From NCBI GenBank assembly GCA_039819085.1, contig JBCBSQ010000002.1:1-64000 (forward strand): 64,000 nt of DNA. Reading direction: 5' to 3'. Below, piece after piece: positions 19,194-28,146 of the stretch. The DNA comes from MED-G105 sp039819085. GTDB taxonomy: Bacteria; Pseudomonadota; Alphaproteobacteria; Caulobacterales; Parvularculaceae. A model generated the notes under the pieces. That model had not been told where the DNA came from, searched no databases, and worked only from the letters and a program-made list of their open reading frames with translations. Position numbers and translations under genes: made by a program. Position 1 is the stretch's first letter, and every line of letters begins with the position of its first letter.

Positions 19194-20960
19194 ATGAATG
19201 ATTCGACAAACAACGAGACAAGCACAGTCAGCGGACTGACGCGGCGCGGCGCCATGAAAGGCGCGCTGCTCGCCGGCGCAACGGCGTGCGCATCGCCTGC
19301 GCCGAAAATGACGCCCTTCACCGCCGCGCCCTCGCGCGCGACCGAGGTCTTTCGTCATGGCGTCGCCAGCGGCGATCCGGACGCCGCATCGGTCGTCTTG
19401 TGGACGCGCGTGACGCCCGCTGACGCCGGCGCCGGGCCGATCGAGGTGAGATGGGAGATTGCCGCCGACGACAGCTTTTCATCGCTCGCCGCGTCCGGCG
19501 CAGCCGTCACGTCGGCGGCGCGCGACTGGACCGTGAAGGCCCTCGCAGAAGGCCTTGAGCCTGGCCGGGTCTATGCATACCGCTTTATCGCGCTCGGGGG
19601 CGCCTCGCCCGTCGGCCGCACAAAGACGCTTCCGCGAGGGCCCGTCGACGTCGCGCGCTTCGCCGTCATGTCGTGCTCGAACTATCCGTTTGGGTACTTT
19701 AACGTCTACGACCAGGTCGGACGCCGCGACGATCTCGACGCCATTCTGCACCTTGGCGACTATATATACGAATACGGACCAAATGGTTACGGCGCGGAGG
19801 TCGGCGAACGGCTTGGGCGCCCGCACGCCCCGACGCGCGAAATCCTCAGCCTCGCCGACTACCGGGAACGGCATGCGCAGTACAAGTCCGACCCGTCCGC
19901 GCAGGCGATGCACGCCGCCGCGCCCATGATCTCCATCTGGGACGATCATGAGACGACGAATAATTCGTGGAAGGACGGCGCGGAGAACCATCAGCCCGAG
20001 ACCGAAGGCGACTGGACGATGCGCCGGCGCGCCGCGCTGCAGGCCTATTATGAGTGGATGCCAGTCCGCGACCCAAAGCCCGGCCGCTCGGCGGAGAGCC
20101 TTTTCAGCTCTTACGACTACGGCGATCTCCTGACGCTCGTCTCGCTGGAGACGCGCCTGATGGCGCGCGCGCGGCAATTTGAGTATTCAGAAGTCGTCCC
20201 GACCCTGAAGTCTGACGCAGACGTCGCGAACTTCCGCGACAATATCCTTTGGGACGCCTCACGCGACATGATGGGCCAGGCGCAACTGGATTACATGTCA
20301 AACGCGTTTTCCCGGGCCGCAAACGCAAAACGACCGTGGCGGCTTGTGGCCAACCAGGTGATCATGGCGAACGTCATCGCGCCGGATCTTTCCGAGTACG
20401 TCACGGAAGAGGACATCATTTCGCTGGAAAAGCAATGGAATCAGGCGCGCGCGTTCGTGGAGTTCTCCAAGCTTGGCTTGCCCGTCAATCTCGACGCCTG
20501 GGACGGCTACCCCGCCGCGCGCGAACGCTTTTACGAGATGGCCAAAGCGACGCAGGCGGAAGGCATGATCGTCGTCACGGGCGACACCCACACCTGGTGG
20601 GCGAACGATCTCGCCGCGCGTGACGGACAGACGATGGGCGTTGAGCTTGGCGTGACTTCGGTCACCTCTCCCTCGCCTTATCGCCCGGAGTTTCTGGGCG
20701 GCAAGGGGTCAGAGTACGCGCTGCTCACCAACCGCGAGAACCCGTCCGTACGCTATCTTTCAGGCGCAAGCCACGGCTATATCGACCTGGAAGTGCGACC
20801 CGAAGGCGCCGCCGCACGCTTCATGGCGGTCGATACAATCGAATCGCGGGACTATAACGCCTTCCAGCAGGCTGCGTTCAAGATCGAGAAGTCGAAAGAC
20901 GGCGCGGCGCAGTTTGACGCGGCCAAGGGCGTCTCATTCCAGGAGCAATGGCTGTTCTGA
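19194..20960 (+). CDS. phoD: Alkaline phosphatase D (PhoD family)
   Basis: Secreted metal-dependent phosphatase or phosphodiesterase of 588 aa. The Tat signal contains TRRGAMKGALL at about residues 16-26. An N-terminal Ig-like domain begins near FRHGVASGDPDAASVVLWTR. The catalytic domain shows metal-binding motifs DAILHLGDYIYEYG, SIWDDHETTNN and VVTGDTHTWW. PhoD enzymes release phosphate from phosphodiesters outside the cytoplasm using Ca and Fe. The next gene starts before its stop, and a PsiE-like gene follows, suggesting phosphate-related expression. Confidence 0.92.
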   Translation: MNDSTNNETSTVSGLTRRGAMKGALLAGATACASPAPKMTPFTAAPSRATEVFRHGVASGDPDAASVVLWTRVTPADAGAGPIEVRWEIAADDSFSSLAASGAAVTSAARDWTVKALAEGLEPGRVYAYRFIALGGASPVGRTKTLPRGPVDVARFAVMSCSNYPFGYFNVYDQVGRRDDLDAILHLGDYIYEYGPNGYGAEVGERLGRPHAPTREILSLADYRERHAQYKSDPSAQAMHAAAPMISIWDDHETTNNSWKDGAENHQPETEGDWTMRRRAALQAYYEWMPVRDPKPGRSAESLFSSYDYGDLLTLVSLETRLMARARQFEYSEVVPTLKSDADVANFRDNILWDASRDMMGQAQLDYMSNAFSRAANAKRPWRLVANQVIMANVIAPDLSEYVTEEDIISLEKQWNQARAFVEFSKLGLPVNLDAWDGYPAARERFYEMAKATQAEGMIVVTGDTHTWWANDLAARDGQTMGVELGVTSVTSPSPYRPEFLGGKGSEYALLTNRENPSVRYLSGASHGYIDLEVRPEGAAARFMAVDTIESRDYNAFQQAAFKIEKSKDGAAQFDAAKGVSFQEQWLF

Positions 20961-21529
20961 TGACGGGTTGGTTCGCATTTTGGCGGCGGCGAGCGAGTTG
21001 GCCGATTGCAGCCGCCGCGATCGCCGCGCAGTTCGCATTTTCGATGGTGTTTCTGAACGGCGGCGATTCGGCCTGGGAGAAAGCGGTGGCCGGCGGCGGC
21101 GGCAAGGTCCCGGAGATGCTGCCCGGCCTGCCCGCAGTGGAGCCCGCACGGTCGATGGAGGCGCTACGCGCAAACGGCGCCGTCGATGACTACCTTCTCT
21201 GGCAGGCGATCGATGTTCCCTTTGCGCTGCTGAATGTCCTGGCGATCACAGCCGCCATGGCGCTCTTCCTGCGCAAGGCGGGCGTTGACCGCGGGCTGCT
21301 TCATGCGATGCTCTTTCTGCCGATCATTTATTTCGCGGCGGAGCTCGTTGAAAATGGGATGGTGGCCGCGTTCGCGCTTGAGGCGTTTCCGCCGAACGGC
21401 GCGCCCGCCCTTGTCCAGCAGGTCGCAACAACGACGAAGCTGGCGTCGGGGACCGGCGGCATGGCCCTTGGCCTCCTGTCGCTCATCGGCGCGGTGATCC
21501 TTGACGTCGCGCGTCTCTTCCGGCGTTAG
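20948..21529 (+). CDS. Hypothetical membrane protein downstream of phoD
   Basis: An unrecognised protein of up to 193 aa with about four hydrophobic segments (near 15-35, 90-110, 118-140 and 165-185). Two starts are possible: ATG 20948, overlapping phoD by 13 bases, or ATG 20960 at the TGATG junction (MTGWFAFW). AGGAG at 20941-20945 is too close for the first and rather far for the second. Either way it is translationally linked to phoD. Residues 40-75 form a likely periplasmic loop with a conserved-looking PEMLPGLPAVEPAR stretch. No function is proposed. Confidence 0.75.
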   Translation: MAVLMTGWFAFWRRRASWPIAAAAIAAQFAFSMVFLNGGDSAWEKAVAGGGGKVPEMLPGLPAVEPARSMEALRANGAVDDYLLWQAIDVPFALLNVLAITAAMALFLRKAGVDRGLLHAMLFLPIIYFAAELVENGMVAAFALEAFPPNGAPALVQQVATTTKLASGTGGMALGLLSLIGAVILDVARLFRR

Positions 21530-21591
21530 CGTCCGATCCGTTCGCCGCATTGGGCCGTACCGTTGAGGACAGAAAGCGAGCGAGCCAGGCG

Positions 21592-21993
21592 ATGAAAATC
21601 ACCGCGGATGATACGGCTGCGGCCGATAGCGCATCAACGACGCGAAGCGCGCGCGCGTTCACACTGGTTGAGCGCGGGGTTCTGATCATCATCGCCCTGA
21701 TGACGCTCGCGGCCGTCGGCGTTGAAATCGCCACGGTATGGGCGAACCGGTCGATCGGGCTCGACGACATCCTGTTGATGTTTCTCTATCTGGAGGTCAT
21801 CGGGATGATCGCCGTCTTTTATCAGGGCGAATCTTCTCCCTTCGTCTATCCGATCTTCATCGCCATGACCGCGCTCGCCCGCCTGATCGTGCTCCAGGGC
21901 AAGGAGATGGCGCCGCAGAACATCGTCTTCGAATCAGGCGCTATCCTTCTGCTCGCCGTCGCCGCCGCAATCGTCATGCGCGCGGCGCGCTGA
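21592..21993 (+). CDS. PsiE-like phosphate-starvation-inducible membrane protein
   Basis: A 133-aa protein with four predicted membrane helices. The hallmark IGLDDILLMFLYLEVIGMI region in the middle matches PsiE-family proteins, which are induced by phosphate starvation in E. coli and have no known mechanism. I start at ATG 21592 (MKITADD); the upstream in-frame ATG at 21550 would add 14 unlikely residues. It follows phoD and a membrane protein on the same strand and ends 6 bases from the convergent DJ-1 gene. The neighbourhood supports a phosphate-linked module. Confidence 0.82.
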   Translation: MKITADDTAAADSASTTRSARAFTLVERGVLIIIALMTLAAVGVEIATVWANRSIGLDDILLMFLYLEVIGMIAVFYQGESSPFVYPIFIAMTALARLIVLQGKEMAPQNIVFESGAILLLAVAAAIVMRAAR

Positions 21994-21999
21994 CGCTTT

Positions 22000-22671
22000 C
22001 TAAGACGTCATCAGACTGGTCAGCGTCGCTTCGAACTCCTTCTTGCGATCGCCATAGAACGCGGACACCAAGTCGTGCGTTTGAGGCTCCGCCGACGACG
22101 GATGCCCGCCGGGGAATGGCGGCGCGGGGTCATACTCAAGGCCGAGCTGAATCGCTTTCGCCATCTCCTCGCCCGCCAGTTCCGCAAACAGCGCGAAGCC
22201 GAAGTCGATCCCGGCCGTGACGCCGCCGCCTGTGAAGACATTCCCGTCACGGACCACCCGCTTCGCCACCGGTTCAGCGCCGACGGCCCGCAACAGGTCG
22301 TGATACGCCCAATGAGTCGTCGCGCGCTTTCCCTTCAAGAGCCCCGCCGCGCCGAGCGCAAACGCGCCGGTGCACACGGACGTGACGTACTTCGCGCCGG
22401 CGGCCTGGCGCTTGACGAAATCGACGAAGCTTTCGTCCTTGACCGCCTCTTCAATGCCGAAGCCGCCAGGGACGCATAAAACATCCGCTTGCGGACAGGC
22501 GTCGAACGTGTCCGTCGGGTTCACCGTCATCGGCGTGTCAGTGGCGACAGGGTCCAGCGACTTGGCCGCGAGGCGCACATCCGCGCCCGGCAGCCGCGAG
22601 AGCACCTGCAACGGCCCGGTGAAGTCGAGCTGCGTGACGTTGTCGAAGAGGACGAAGACGATGGTTGTCAT
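22000..22671 (-). CDS. DJ-1/PfpI family protein (isonitrile hydratase-like)
   Basis: A 223-aa single-domain protein of the DJ-1/PfpI superfamily with the nucleophile elbow SVCTGAF (Cys100). Its start FVLFDNVTQLDFTGP and the VLCVPGGFGIEE strand resemble isonitrile hydratase InhA and the N-terminal half of GlxA regulators. There is no C-terminal AraC domain. Its start overlaps the stop of the membrane gene upstream (ATGA). Substrate is unknown; members range from hydratases to glyoxalases and chaperones. Confidence 0.88.
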   Translation of the reverse strand: MTTIVFVLFDNVTQLDFTGPLQVLSRLPGADVRLAAKSLDPVATDTPMTVNPTDTFDACPQADVLCVPGGFGIEEAVKDESFVDFVKRQAAGAKYVTSVCTGAFALGAAGLLKGKRATTHWAYHDLLRAVGAEPVAKRVVRDGNVFTGGGVTAGIDFGFALFAELAGEEMAKAIQLGLEYDPAPPFPGGHPSSAEPQTHDLVSAFYGDRKKEFEATLTSLMTS

Positions 22672-23102
22672 GATCGCCCACCGCCTGGAACGACGTCACG
22701 CCCGTCCGGCTTCTTCCGCCACAGGAACACGACATAAAACGCGACCACCCACAGAAAGAAGACACTAAAGTTTGTCGCGATATTCAAAACGAGATTTGCC
22801 GGGCTATCAGCGAATTCGAGAATCGCCGCCGCAGTCGAACTTCGTTCGTTCTCAGGTATCGCTAAAAGGGCTCTTGCGGCTCCAGTATTGACGTTCGATT
22901 CGCGAACCGCGAACAAGAAGTACATGAGGGCGCCAAGCGAATAGATCAGGAAGGCGGCAATCTTGATGCCCACGCGGGCTTGATTCAGAAAATAGTAGGC
23001 GGCGACGATGACGGCGGAATTGATCGCGATCAGTTGCCCAATGATCAAGATGATCTGGGCGATTGTATTCTCAACGATCTGAACGAGCTCAAACTCGGAC
23101 AC
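22668..23102 (-). CDS. Small integral membrane protein of unknown function
   Basis: A 144-aa protein with three clear hydrophobic stretches (about 15-38, 42-65 and 105-130) and a polar loop near 68-90. I choose GTG 23102 because GGAG is centred about nine bases upstream; another GTG at 23141 is possible. The open frame continues much further upstream but that part lies antisense-shifted within the DUF1330 gene. Codon use is less GC-biased at third positions than in neighbours, a hint of recent acquisition. Its stop overlaps the DJ-1 gene start. Confidence 0.6.
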   Translation of the reverse strand: MSEFELVQIVENTIAQIILIIGQLIAINSAVIVAAYYFLNQARVGIKIAAFLIYSLGALMYFLFAVRESNVNTGAARALLAIPENERSSTAAAILEFADSPANLVLNIATNFSVFFLWVVAFYVVFLWRKKPDGRDVVPGGGRS

Positions 23103-23164
23103 GGCGATTATCTCCAACGAGGCTGCTTTCGTTACTTCCACGCGCGACGACCGCGCCCGGCCGG

Positions 23165-23629
23165 TTAAGCCCCGCCCGCAACAAACGCCGGCGGCAGAAA
23201 CGCCGGCGTCGTTTCGATATTGAGCTGACCGGCAAGCCCCGCCGCTCTGTGGACGGAGATGTCGCCCCATTCCGGCGAAATCGACATTGCGTAAAGCGCC
23301 TTGCGGTTCGGGTAATAGGCGAGCGCGACCTCGTCCCACAAGGGGTCGCACTGACCCAGCGTCAGAAAGGACGTATCGCCCGCATAGATGATCTGGCCGC
23401 CATGCTTGTAGACAAGCTCGGCGGCCTTCATGGCGTAAAGCTGATAGGCCTTGCGTCCGGAAAAGTCCGTATCGCGACCATCGGCGTACTCGGCCTTCTC
23501 CTTGAACTTCAGGAGATTGACCATGACGATCGGCCCGTCGTCCTTCGGGCCCGGCCGCTGCATCTCCGCGACCTGGGCCTCGCCCGGCATCAGTTCGTTG
23601 ACGAACGTTCCCTTCTGACCGGCCGCCAC
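23165..23629 (-). CDS. DUF1330 domain-containing protein
   Basis: A 154-aa protein with the dimeric alpha/beta-barrel DUF1330 pattern: VMVNLLKFKEKA, GRDTDFSGRKAYQLYA and YAGDTSF at about 35-105. The family resembles YciI/antibiotic-monooxygenase ferredoxin-like folds and has no settled function. The ATG overlaps the last base of the upstream thiolase gene stop (23629), so it is coupled to thiolase. A role in handling a beta-oxidation product is inference from position only. Confidence 0.85.
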   Translation of the reverse strand: MAAGQKGTFVNELMPGEAQVAEMQRPGPKDDGPIVMVNLLKFKEKAEYADGRDTDFSGRKAYQLYAMKAAELVYKHGGQIIYAGDTSFLTLGQCDPLWDEVALAYYPNRKALYAMSISPEWGDISVHRAAGLAGQLNIETTPAFLPPAFVAGGA

Positions 23630-24825
23630 TACGCCACCTCAAACAGGCCGGCCGCGCCCATGCCGCCGCCGACGCACATGGTGCAGACGACGAACTTCGC
23701 GCCGCGGCGCTTGCCCTCGATCAGGGCGTGGCCGACCATGCGCGCGCCGGACATGCCATAGGGGTGGCCGATGGAAATCGCGCCGCCATTGACGTTCAGG
23801 TTCTCGTCCGGAATGCCGAGCTTGTCGCGGCAATAGATGACCTGTACGGCGAACGCCTCATTGAGCTCCCAAAGGCCGATGTCCTCCATCGACTTGCCCG
23901 TCTTCTCCAGGAGGCGCGGCACGGCGAAAACAGGGCCGATGCCCATTTCGTCCGGGTCCGTCCCGGCGACGGCCATGCCGCGATAGTAGCCGAGCGGTTG
24001 AAGCCCGCGCCTCTCCGCCTCTTTCGCCTCCATGACGACAGCGGCCGACGCGCCGTCCGACAATTGCGACGCGTTGCCGGCGGTGATGTGCTTGCCTTCC
24101 TGTACGACCTGACCGCCCTTGAAGACGGTCTTCAGCCCTTTCAATCCTTCAAGCGTCGTCTCCGGACGATTGCCCTCGTCCTTCTCAAGCTTGACCTCGA
24201 CTTCACTCTTCTCACCGGTCTCCTTGTTGACCCGGATCATTGTCGCGCCAAGCGGCACGATCTCATCGTCGAACTTGCCGGCGGCCTGCGCGGCGGCGGT
24301 GCGCTGCTGCGACTGGAGCGCATATTCATCCTGCGCGTCGCGGGAAATGCCGTAGCGATCGGCGACGATCTCCGCCGTTTCGATCATCTGCATATAGGTG
24401 GCCGGCAGGTTTTGCAGGAGCCAGGGATCGGGCGTGACGAACATGGAGCCCGTCTGGTTCATGGAGATGGAATCGAGCCCGCCGCCGACGGCGACCTGCA
24501 TGCCATCCACGATCACCTGCTTCGCCGCCGTGGCGATCGCCATCATGCCCGACGCGCACTGACGATCGACCGACATGCCGGAGACGCCGATCGGGAAGCC
24601 GGCCCGCAAAGCCGCCTGACGCGCGACATTCTGAAACGCCGTGCCCTGTTGCAGCGCCGCGCCAATGACGACGTCCTCGATTTCCGCCGGATCGACGTTC
24701 GCGCGCTCGACGGCGTGACTGATCGCGTGCGCGCCGAGCGTCTGCGCGGTCGTGTTGTTGAAGGCGCCGCGATAGGCCTTGCCGATCGGCGTGCGGGCGG
24801 TGGAAACGATGACGGCTTCTCTCAT
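23629..24825 (-). CDS. Acetyl-CoA C-acyltransferase (thiolase)
   Basis: A 398-aa thiolase that splits 3-ketoacyl-CoA to acetyl-CoA and a shortened acyl-CoA. The acyl-accepting Cys90 is in VDRQCASG. The C-terminal catalytic motifs are ISIGHPYGMSGARM and CTMCVGGGMGAAGLFE. Length and motifs suit both degradative (FadA-like) and biosynthetic (PhaA-like) types; the surrounding acyl-CoA genes favour degradation. Its start overlaps the stop of the upstream exported NTF2-like gene (24822-24825), and the DUF1330 gene overlaps its own stop. Confidence 0.93.
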   Translation of the reverse strand: MREAVIVSTARTPIGKAYRGAFNNTTAQTLGAHAISHAVERANVDPAEIEDVVIGAALQQGTAFQNVARQAALRAGFPIGVSGMSVDRQCASGMMAIATAAKQVIVDGMQVAVGGGLDSISMNQTGSMFVTPDPWLLQNLPATYMQMIETAEIVADRYGISRDAQDEYALQSQQRTAAAQAAGKFDDEIVPLGATMIRVNKETGEKSEVEVKLEKDEGNRPETTLEGLKGLKTVFKGGQVVQEGKHITAGNASQLSDGASAAVVMEAKEAERRGLQPLGYYRGMAVAGTDPDEMGIGPVFAVPRLLEKTGKSMEDIGLWELNEAFAVQVIYCRDKLGIPDENLNVNGGAISIGHPYGMSGARMVGHALIEGKRRGAKFVVCTMCVGGGMGAAGLFEVA

Positions 24826-25361
24826 TGATCATTCTCCTTTGGGGATGCAATTGGAAAGTCAGGACGCATGATGGATCGGTCCTGAGGTCGTAACTCATCG
24901 CATGCGGATGGTTCGACGGTGTAGCTGATGGAATCGATTTTCCAGCCGCCGCCCTGCTTTGACAGCGTGAAGAGATCGATCCCGCAATGAACGAGGCGGT
25001 CGTCGACGCTCACCTCGTATGGCGCCCAGACCGCCGCCAGAGACCTTCGGCGCAAAACGGTCGGCGACCAATAGGGCTCGACAACCTGCGTTCCGCGCCC
25101 TTCGCGAAACAACGCCGCGAGATCCTCCAAACGCCCATAGCGGGGCGGCGCGTCCGTCTCCGGCGTCAACCGTACGCTGAGCGCCTCGCTCGAGACCAGC
25201 GTATCAAGGGCGTCGGCGTCGCCGGTAGCCAGCGCCAGAAAAAATGCGTCGACAACGGAGAGAATCTCCTCATCTCCCGCCTCATCCGCGGCGGCGGGCG
25301 AGATGGACGCAACGGTGAGACCGACGCTGGCGAGACAGCAGAGGAGAAGGCTCTTTGCCAT
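24822..25361 (-). CDS. Secreted NTF2/SnoaL-like protein
   Basis: A 179-aa protein with a Sec signal peptide (MAKSLLLCCL to about residue 23, cleavage after SPAAA). The mature part has an NTF2-like cone-fold pattern: VVDAFFLALATGDADALDTLV near the start and RLVHCGIDLFTLSKQGGGWKIDSISY at the end (quoted loosely; the central link is the WxxxS strand pair). The ATG at 25361 lies one base beyond the TAA of the SDR gene; an earlier in-frame ATG at 25424 is within that gene. Function unknown; it is embedded in the acyl-CoA operon and coupled to thiolase. Confidence 0.75.
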   Translation of the reverse strand: MAKSLLLCCLASVGLTVASISPAAADEAGDEEILSVVDAFFLALATGDADALDTLVSSEALSVRLTPETDAPPRYGRLEDLAALFREGRGTQVVEPYWSPTVLRRRSLAAVWAPYEVSVDDRLVHCGIDLFTLSKQGGGWKIDSISYTVEPSACDELRPQDRSIMRPDFPIASPKENDQ

Positions 25362-25362
25362 C

Positions 25363-26277
25363 TTACTTCGCCGCAGCTTGCGCTTTACCCATAAAGTTCG
25401 CGATGGGTCCGCTTGAATTCTCATAGTAGTGAACGTTTGAGCGATCCGAAATCTTCTCCCAGTTGGCCGCTATCGCCTCCGGCGTCTGTTGGTCCGGGGG
25501 CAGATAGACGCCGTCCGTCTCCACAATGTGCGCAGCCGCATAGCCCCCGCCGGCGCAGGAGATGATCTGCCGGGACGGCGCGTCCTCGCCGACGAGAAAG
25601 AGACAAGCGGCGGTGATCGCTTCCGGCGTCAGCGCCTCCAGCACCGCCTCCGGCATGCCAAGGTCCTCCGTCATCCGGGTGCGCGCCGACGGCGAAAGGA
25701 GATTGATCCTGATATTGTACTTTGCGCCTTCAAGGTGCAGGGCGTTCATGAAGCCGATCATGCCGGCCTTCGCCGCGCCGTAATTCGCCTGGCCGAATAT
25801 GCCGTGCAGACCCGACGGGGAGGAAGTGCAGACGACGCGGCCATAGCCCTGATCGCGCATGACATTCCACACCGCGTGCGTGCAGAGCGCCGTGCCGATG
25901 AGGTGCACATCGATCACCATTCGATAGTCCGAAAACTCCATCTTATGGAACGTCTTGTCACGGAGGATGCCGGCATTGTTAACAAGGATGTCGATCCGGC
26001 CCCATTTATCGAGCGCGGCCTTGGCCATCGCCTGAACCTGCGCCTCGTCGGTGACATTGGCGCCGTCCGCGATCGCCTCGCCGCCCGCATCGACGATCTC
26101 CTTGACGACCGTTTCCGCCGGCCCGAGCGAGCCGCCCGTTCCGTCGCGGGCGCCGCCGAGGTCATTCACGACGACCTTCGCGCCACGCGCGGCGAGCGCG
26201 AGCGCATGGCAGCGGCCTAAGCCGTTGCCGGCGCCGGTGACAATCGCAACCTTTCCGTCATAACGGATTTGAGACAT
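25363..26277 (-). CDS. SDR family oxidoreductase, (3R)-hydroxyacyl-CoA dehydrogenase-like
   Basis: A 304-aa short-chain dehydrogenase. The cofactor loop is TGAGNGLG (14-21), followed by VVVNDLGG, the Asp-containing strand typical of NAD(H) use. The active site has SSPSG and YGAAKAG. The N-terminal pattern and the C-terminal extension resemble the dehydrogenase domain of multifunctional enzyme type 2 (HSD17B4), which oxidises (3R)-hydroxyacyl-CoA. With the MaoC hydratase at 28147-28602 it would provide the R-specific middle steps of beta-oxidation. That stereochemistry is inferred from families. Confidence 0.9.
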   Translation of the reverse strand: MSQIRYDGKVAIVTGAGNGLGRCHALALAARGAKVVVNDLGGARDGTGGSLGPAETVVKEIVDAGGEAIADGANVTDEAQVQAMAKAALDKWGRIDILVNNAGILRDKTFHKMEFSDYRMVIDVHLIGTALCTHAVWNVMRDQGYGRVVCTSSPSGLHGIFGQANYGAAKAGMIGFMNALHLEGAKYNIRINLLSPSARTRMTEDLGMPEAVLEALTPEAITAACLFLVGEDAPSRQIISCAGGGYAAAHIVETDGVYLPPDQQTPEAIAANWEKISDRSNVHYYENSSGPIANFMGKAQAAAK

Positions 26278-26305
26278 CGGCGTTTTCTCCTTACACGTTC
26301 ATTCG

Positions 26306-26752
26306 TCAGTCGATGTGCGTGGCGATTTCCGTCGCCACTGAGTTCGCAATGAAGCAGACCTCATGCGCCTTGTGGTGAAGCGCCTCGAGCGCCGCGTGAT
26401 CCGGCGCCTCGCCGGCGAACTCGACGCACGGACGCAGCTCCACCCGGGAGATCCGGAGCCGGCCCGCCTCATTCTTCGTCATAACGCCTATAGCGTCGTC
26501 ATTATAGGCGTCGACAACGATGCGTTTGCGCGCGCAGATCGCCAGGAACGACAACATATGGCACGAGGAAATCGCGGCGACGAACGCCTCTTCCGGATCG
26601 ACGCCTTCGGGCCCACCGAGGAATTCCGGCGCCGCCGTCGCCTTGATGATCGTTCCGTCATCGAATCGCCATTCGTGCGAGCGGTCATAATCGTCGTATG
26701 CGAAACTCTTCGTATCCCGCCGCCAGCGAACCATTGCGCGGTGTTCAGCCAT
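26306..26752 (-). CDS. OsmC family peroxidase-like protein
   Basis: A 148-aa OsmC/Ohr-type protein. The two redox cysteines lie in ISSCHMLSF and LRPCVEF. The N-terminal strand pattern RWRFDDGTIIKATAAPEFLGGPEGVDPEEAF is typical of the YhfA-like OsmC branch. OsmC proteins reduce organic and fatty acid hydroperoxides with dithiols. The gene lies 28 bases upstream of the SDR gene on the same strand, consistent with protection against lipid peroxides during acyl-CoA metabolism. Confidence 0.9.
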   Translation of the reverse strand: MAEHRAMVRWRRDTKSFAYDDYDRSHEWRFDDGTIIKATAAPEFLGGPEGVDPEEAFVAAISSCHMLSFLAICARKRIVVDAYNDDAIGVMTKNEAGRLRISRVELRPCVEFAGEAPDHAALEALHHKAHEVCFIANSVATEIATHID

Positions 26753-26788
26753 CGCCGCACTCCTTCGCCCGGCGCATCTCCGCGCCGG

Positions 26789-28084
26789 TCACTCCACCGT
26801 CTCCCCCGGCAGGTCCTTGATCGTGACGGATGGACGACGCCGTTCCCGCCGTAGGCGCTGATTTCGCCTGCGGAGCTTTACTTGATAGTCTCGAACGAAC
26901 TCCGCCGCATGCGGCGGAAGTCGGCTGAGTTCAGCCAATGCGCTTTCCTGCGCAAACTGCGCCAGGCCGTTTGCGAATGCGGACCCGGCCGCGCCGCCGC
27001 CTGCGATGATAGCAGTCGAGGCGGACATTGGCGTCGTCGGCGTTGAAACATCGCCTCCCGAGAGGTCCGCGATCTTCGGATCATACTGGGAAACGCGCAA
27101 AGGCTGGCCTGACGCAAGGAGCTCCGAAGCGTGATCATCTGCATACGATGAAAGATGGCGGCGCAAGTCGGCGTCAAACTGAGGAAACAGCGGCGCGGCT
27201 TCGGCGTAGATCTTTGACACACGCAAGGAACGCGCTCCCGCGCGCAATCCACGCAGGGAGTTGACGAACTCACGCCCCGCGTCCGCCAATTGCCCCGCAA
27301 GCCCCTCGGCGGTGAACGCCCCCGACTTCAGGGCCGGGCCGCCGACGACGCCGTGAAAGAAGCCGTAAATCGACGCAGGTTCGCGCCAGTGCCGGTAAAC
27401 GATTTCGATGCGGATGTCCCGGAGACTAAGCCGCTCCCCGTGGATCTCGACAATCTTCGCATCATAGAAAGGCGCGCCGTCGATTTTGAGATCGTAGGGG
27501 AAACGAACAGGATACCGGACCGCAAGCTGCTCAATCAGCGCGACATTGTGGAGATTCAGCCAGAAAGCCATCTGATCAAGCCATCTGTACTCAGACAAAG
27601 GACGCTGGTTCCCGAGCGCTTCGAGCGATCGCCGCGCGCTTGCCCAAGCCGCGACGTCCGCCTCCTCGAACAGCGCGAAAGGAACGCGACTTCCTTCCAG
27701 CCGATAATCGCTGCTATGCCCTTTCTGAATACGCGAGCCCGTGCGCGGGATCGGCGCCGCCGGCGCAACGCGGTCGGAGGGACCGAGGTCAAGCACATAT
27801 CTGCGGATCAGCGCGTCGATCGCATCGAAGCCGAAGCCATATTTGGGCGCGGCCGGCGCCGTGGCGAATTGGGGAAAGGGGCCTGCCACCGTCTCAAAAT
27901 AATCCGATGGCAGAATGGTTGGCGAAGAAGTTGCGGGCGCGCCGGCGTTTCCGCCCGACGCAGCCGAAGCCATTCCTTGGCCGTCGCCAGCATCTCCCGC
28001 GCCCGCTGCGCACCCGACCGCCGCCATTGACGCGAAGCCAAGCGCAGCTTCACGTCGGGAGAGGCGGAGCGACGTAGCAGCCAT
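26789..28084 (-). CDS. DUF547 domain lipoprotein
   Basis: A 431-aa predicted lipoprotein: signal with lipobox AVGC (Cys25) after an Arg-rich start that also resembles a Tat signal (SRREAALGFASMAA). A low-complexity Gly/Ala/Ser linker follows. The DUF547 core spans about 120-270, with QMAFWLNLHNVALIEQ, GAPFYDAKIVEIHG and SIYGFFHGVVGGPALKSGAF. A Ser/Ala/Gly-rich tail ends in a basic coiled region. The core resembles papain-like or transglutaminase-like hydrolases but the function is unknown. It is separated from OsmC by 36 bases. Confidence 0.82.
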   Translation of the reverse strand: MAATSLRLSRREAALGFASMAAVGCAAGAGDAGDGQGMASAASGGNAGAPATSSPTILPSDYFETVAGPFPQFATAPAAPKYGFGFDAIDALIRRYVLDLGPSDRVAPAAPIPRTGSRIQKGHSSDYRLEGSRVPFALFEEADVAAWASARRSLEALGNQRPLSEYRWLDQMAFWLNLHNVALIEQLAVRYPVRFPYDLKIDGAPFYDAKIVEIHGERLSLRDIRIEIVYRHWREPASIYGFFHGVVGGPALKSGAFTAEGLAGQLADAGREFVNSLRGLRAGARSLRVSKIYAEAAPLFPQFDADLRRHLSSYADDHASELLASGQPLRVSQYDPKIADLSGGDVSTPTTPMSASTAIIAGGGAAGSAFANGLAQFAQESALAELSRLPPHAAEFVRDYQVKLRRRNQRLRRERRRPSVTIKDLPGETVE

Positions 28085-28146
28085 GGCGGCGTCTTCCTTT
28101 CAATCTCGCGAACGCATCCGCGCCGCGATCCTTACACCAACCGCCC

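Noticed and set aside
23103..23642. Long N-terminal extension of the membrane gene at 22668-23102
   Set aside because: This part of the open frame overlaps the DUF1330 gene out of frame and is Arg/Gly-rich, so it is a shadow.
23728..24828. 366-codon plus-strand frame opposite thiolase
   Set aside because: Antisense to the thiolase gene and without recognisable features.
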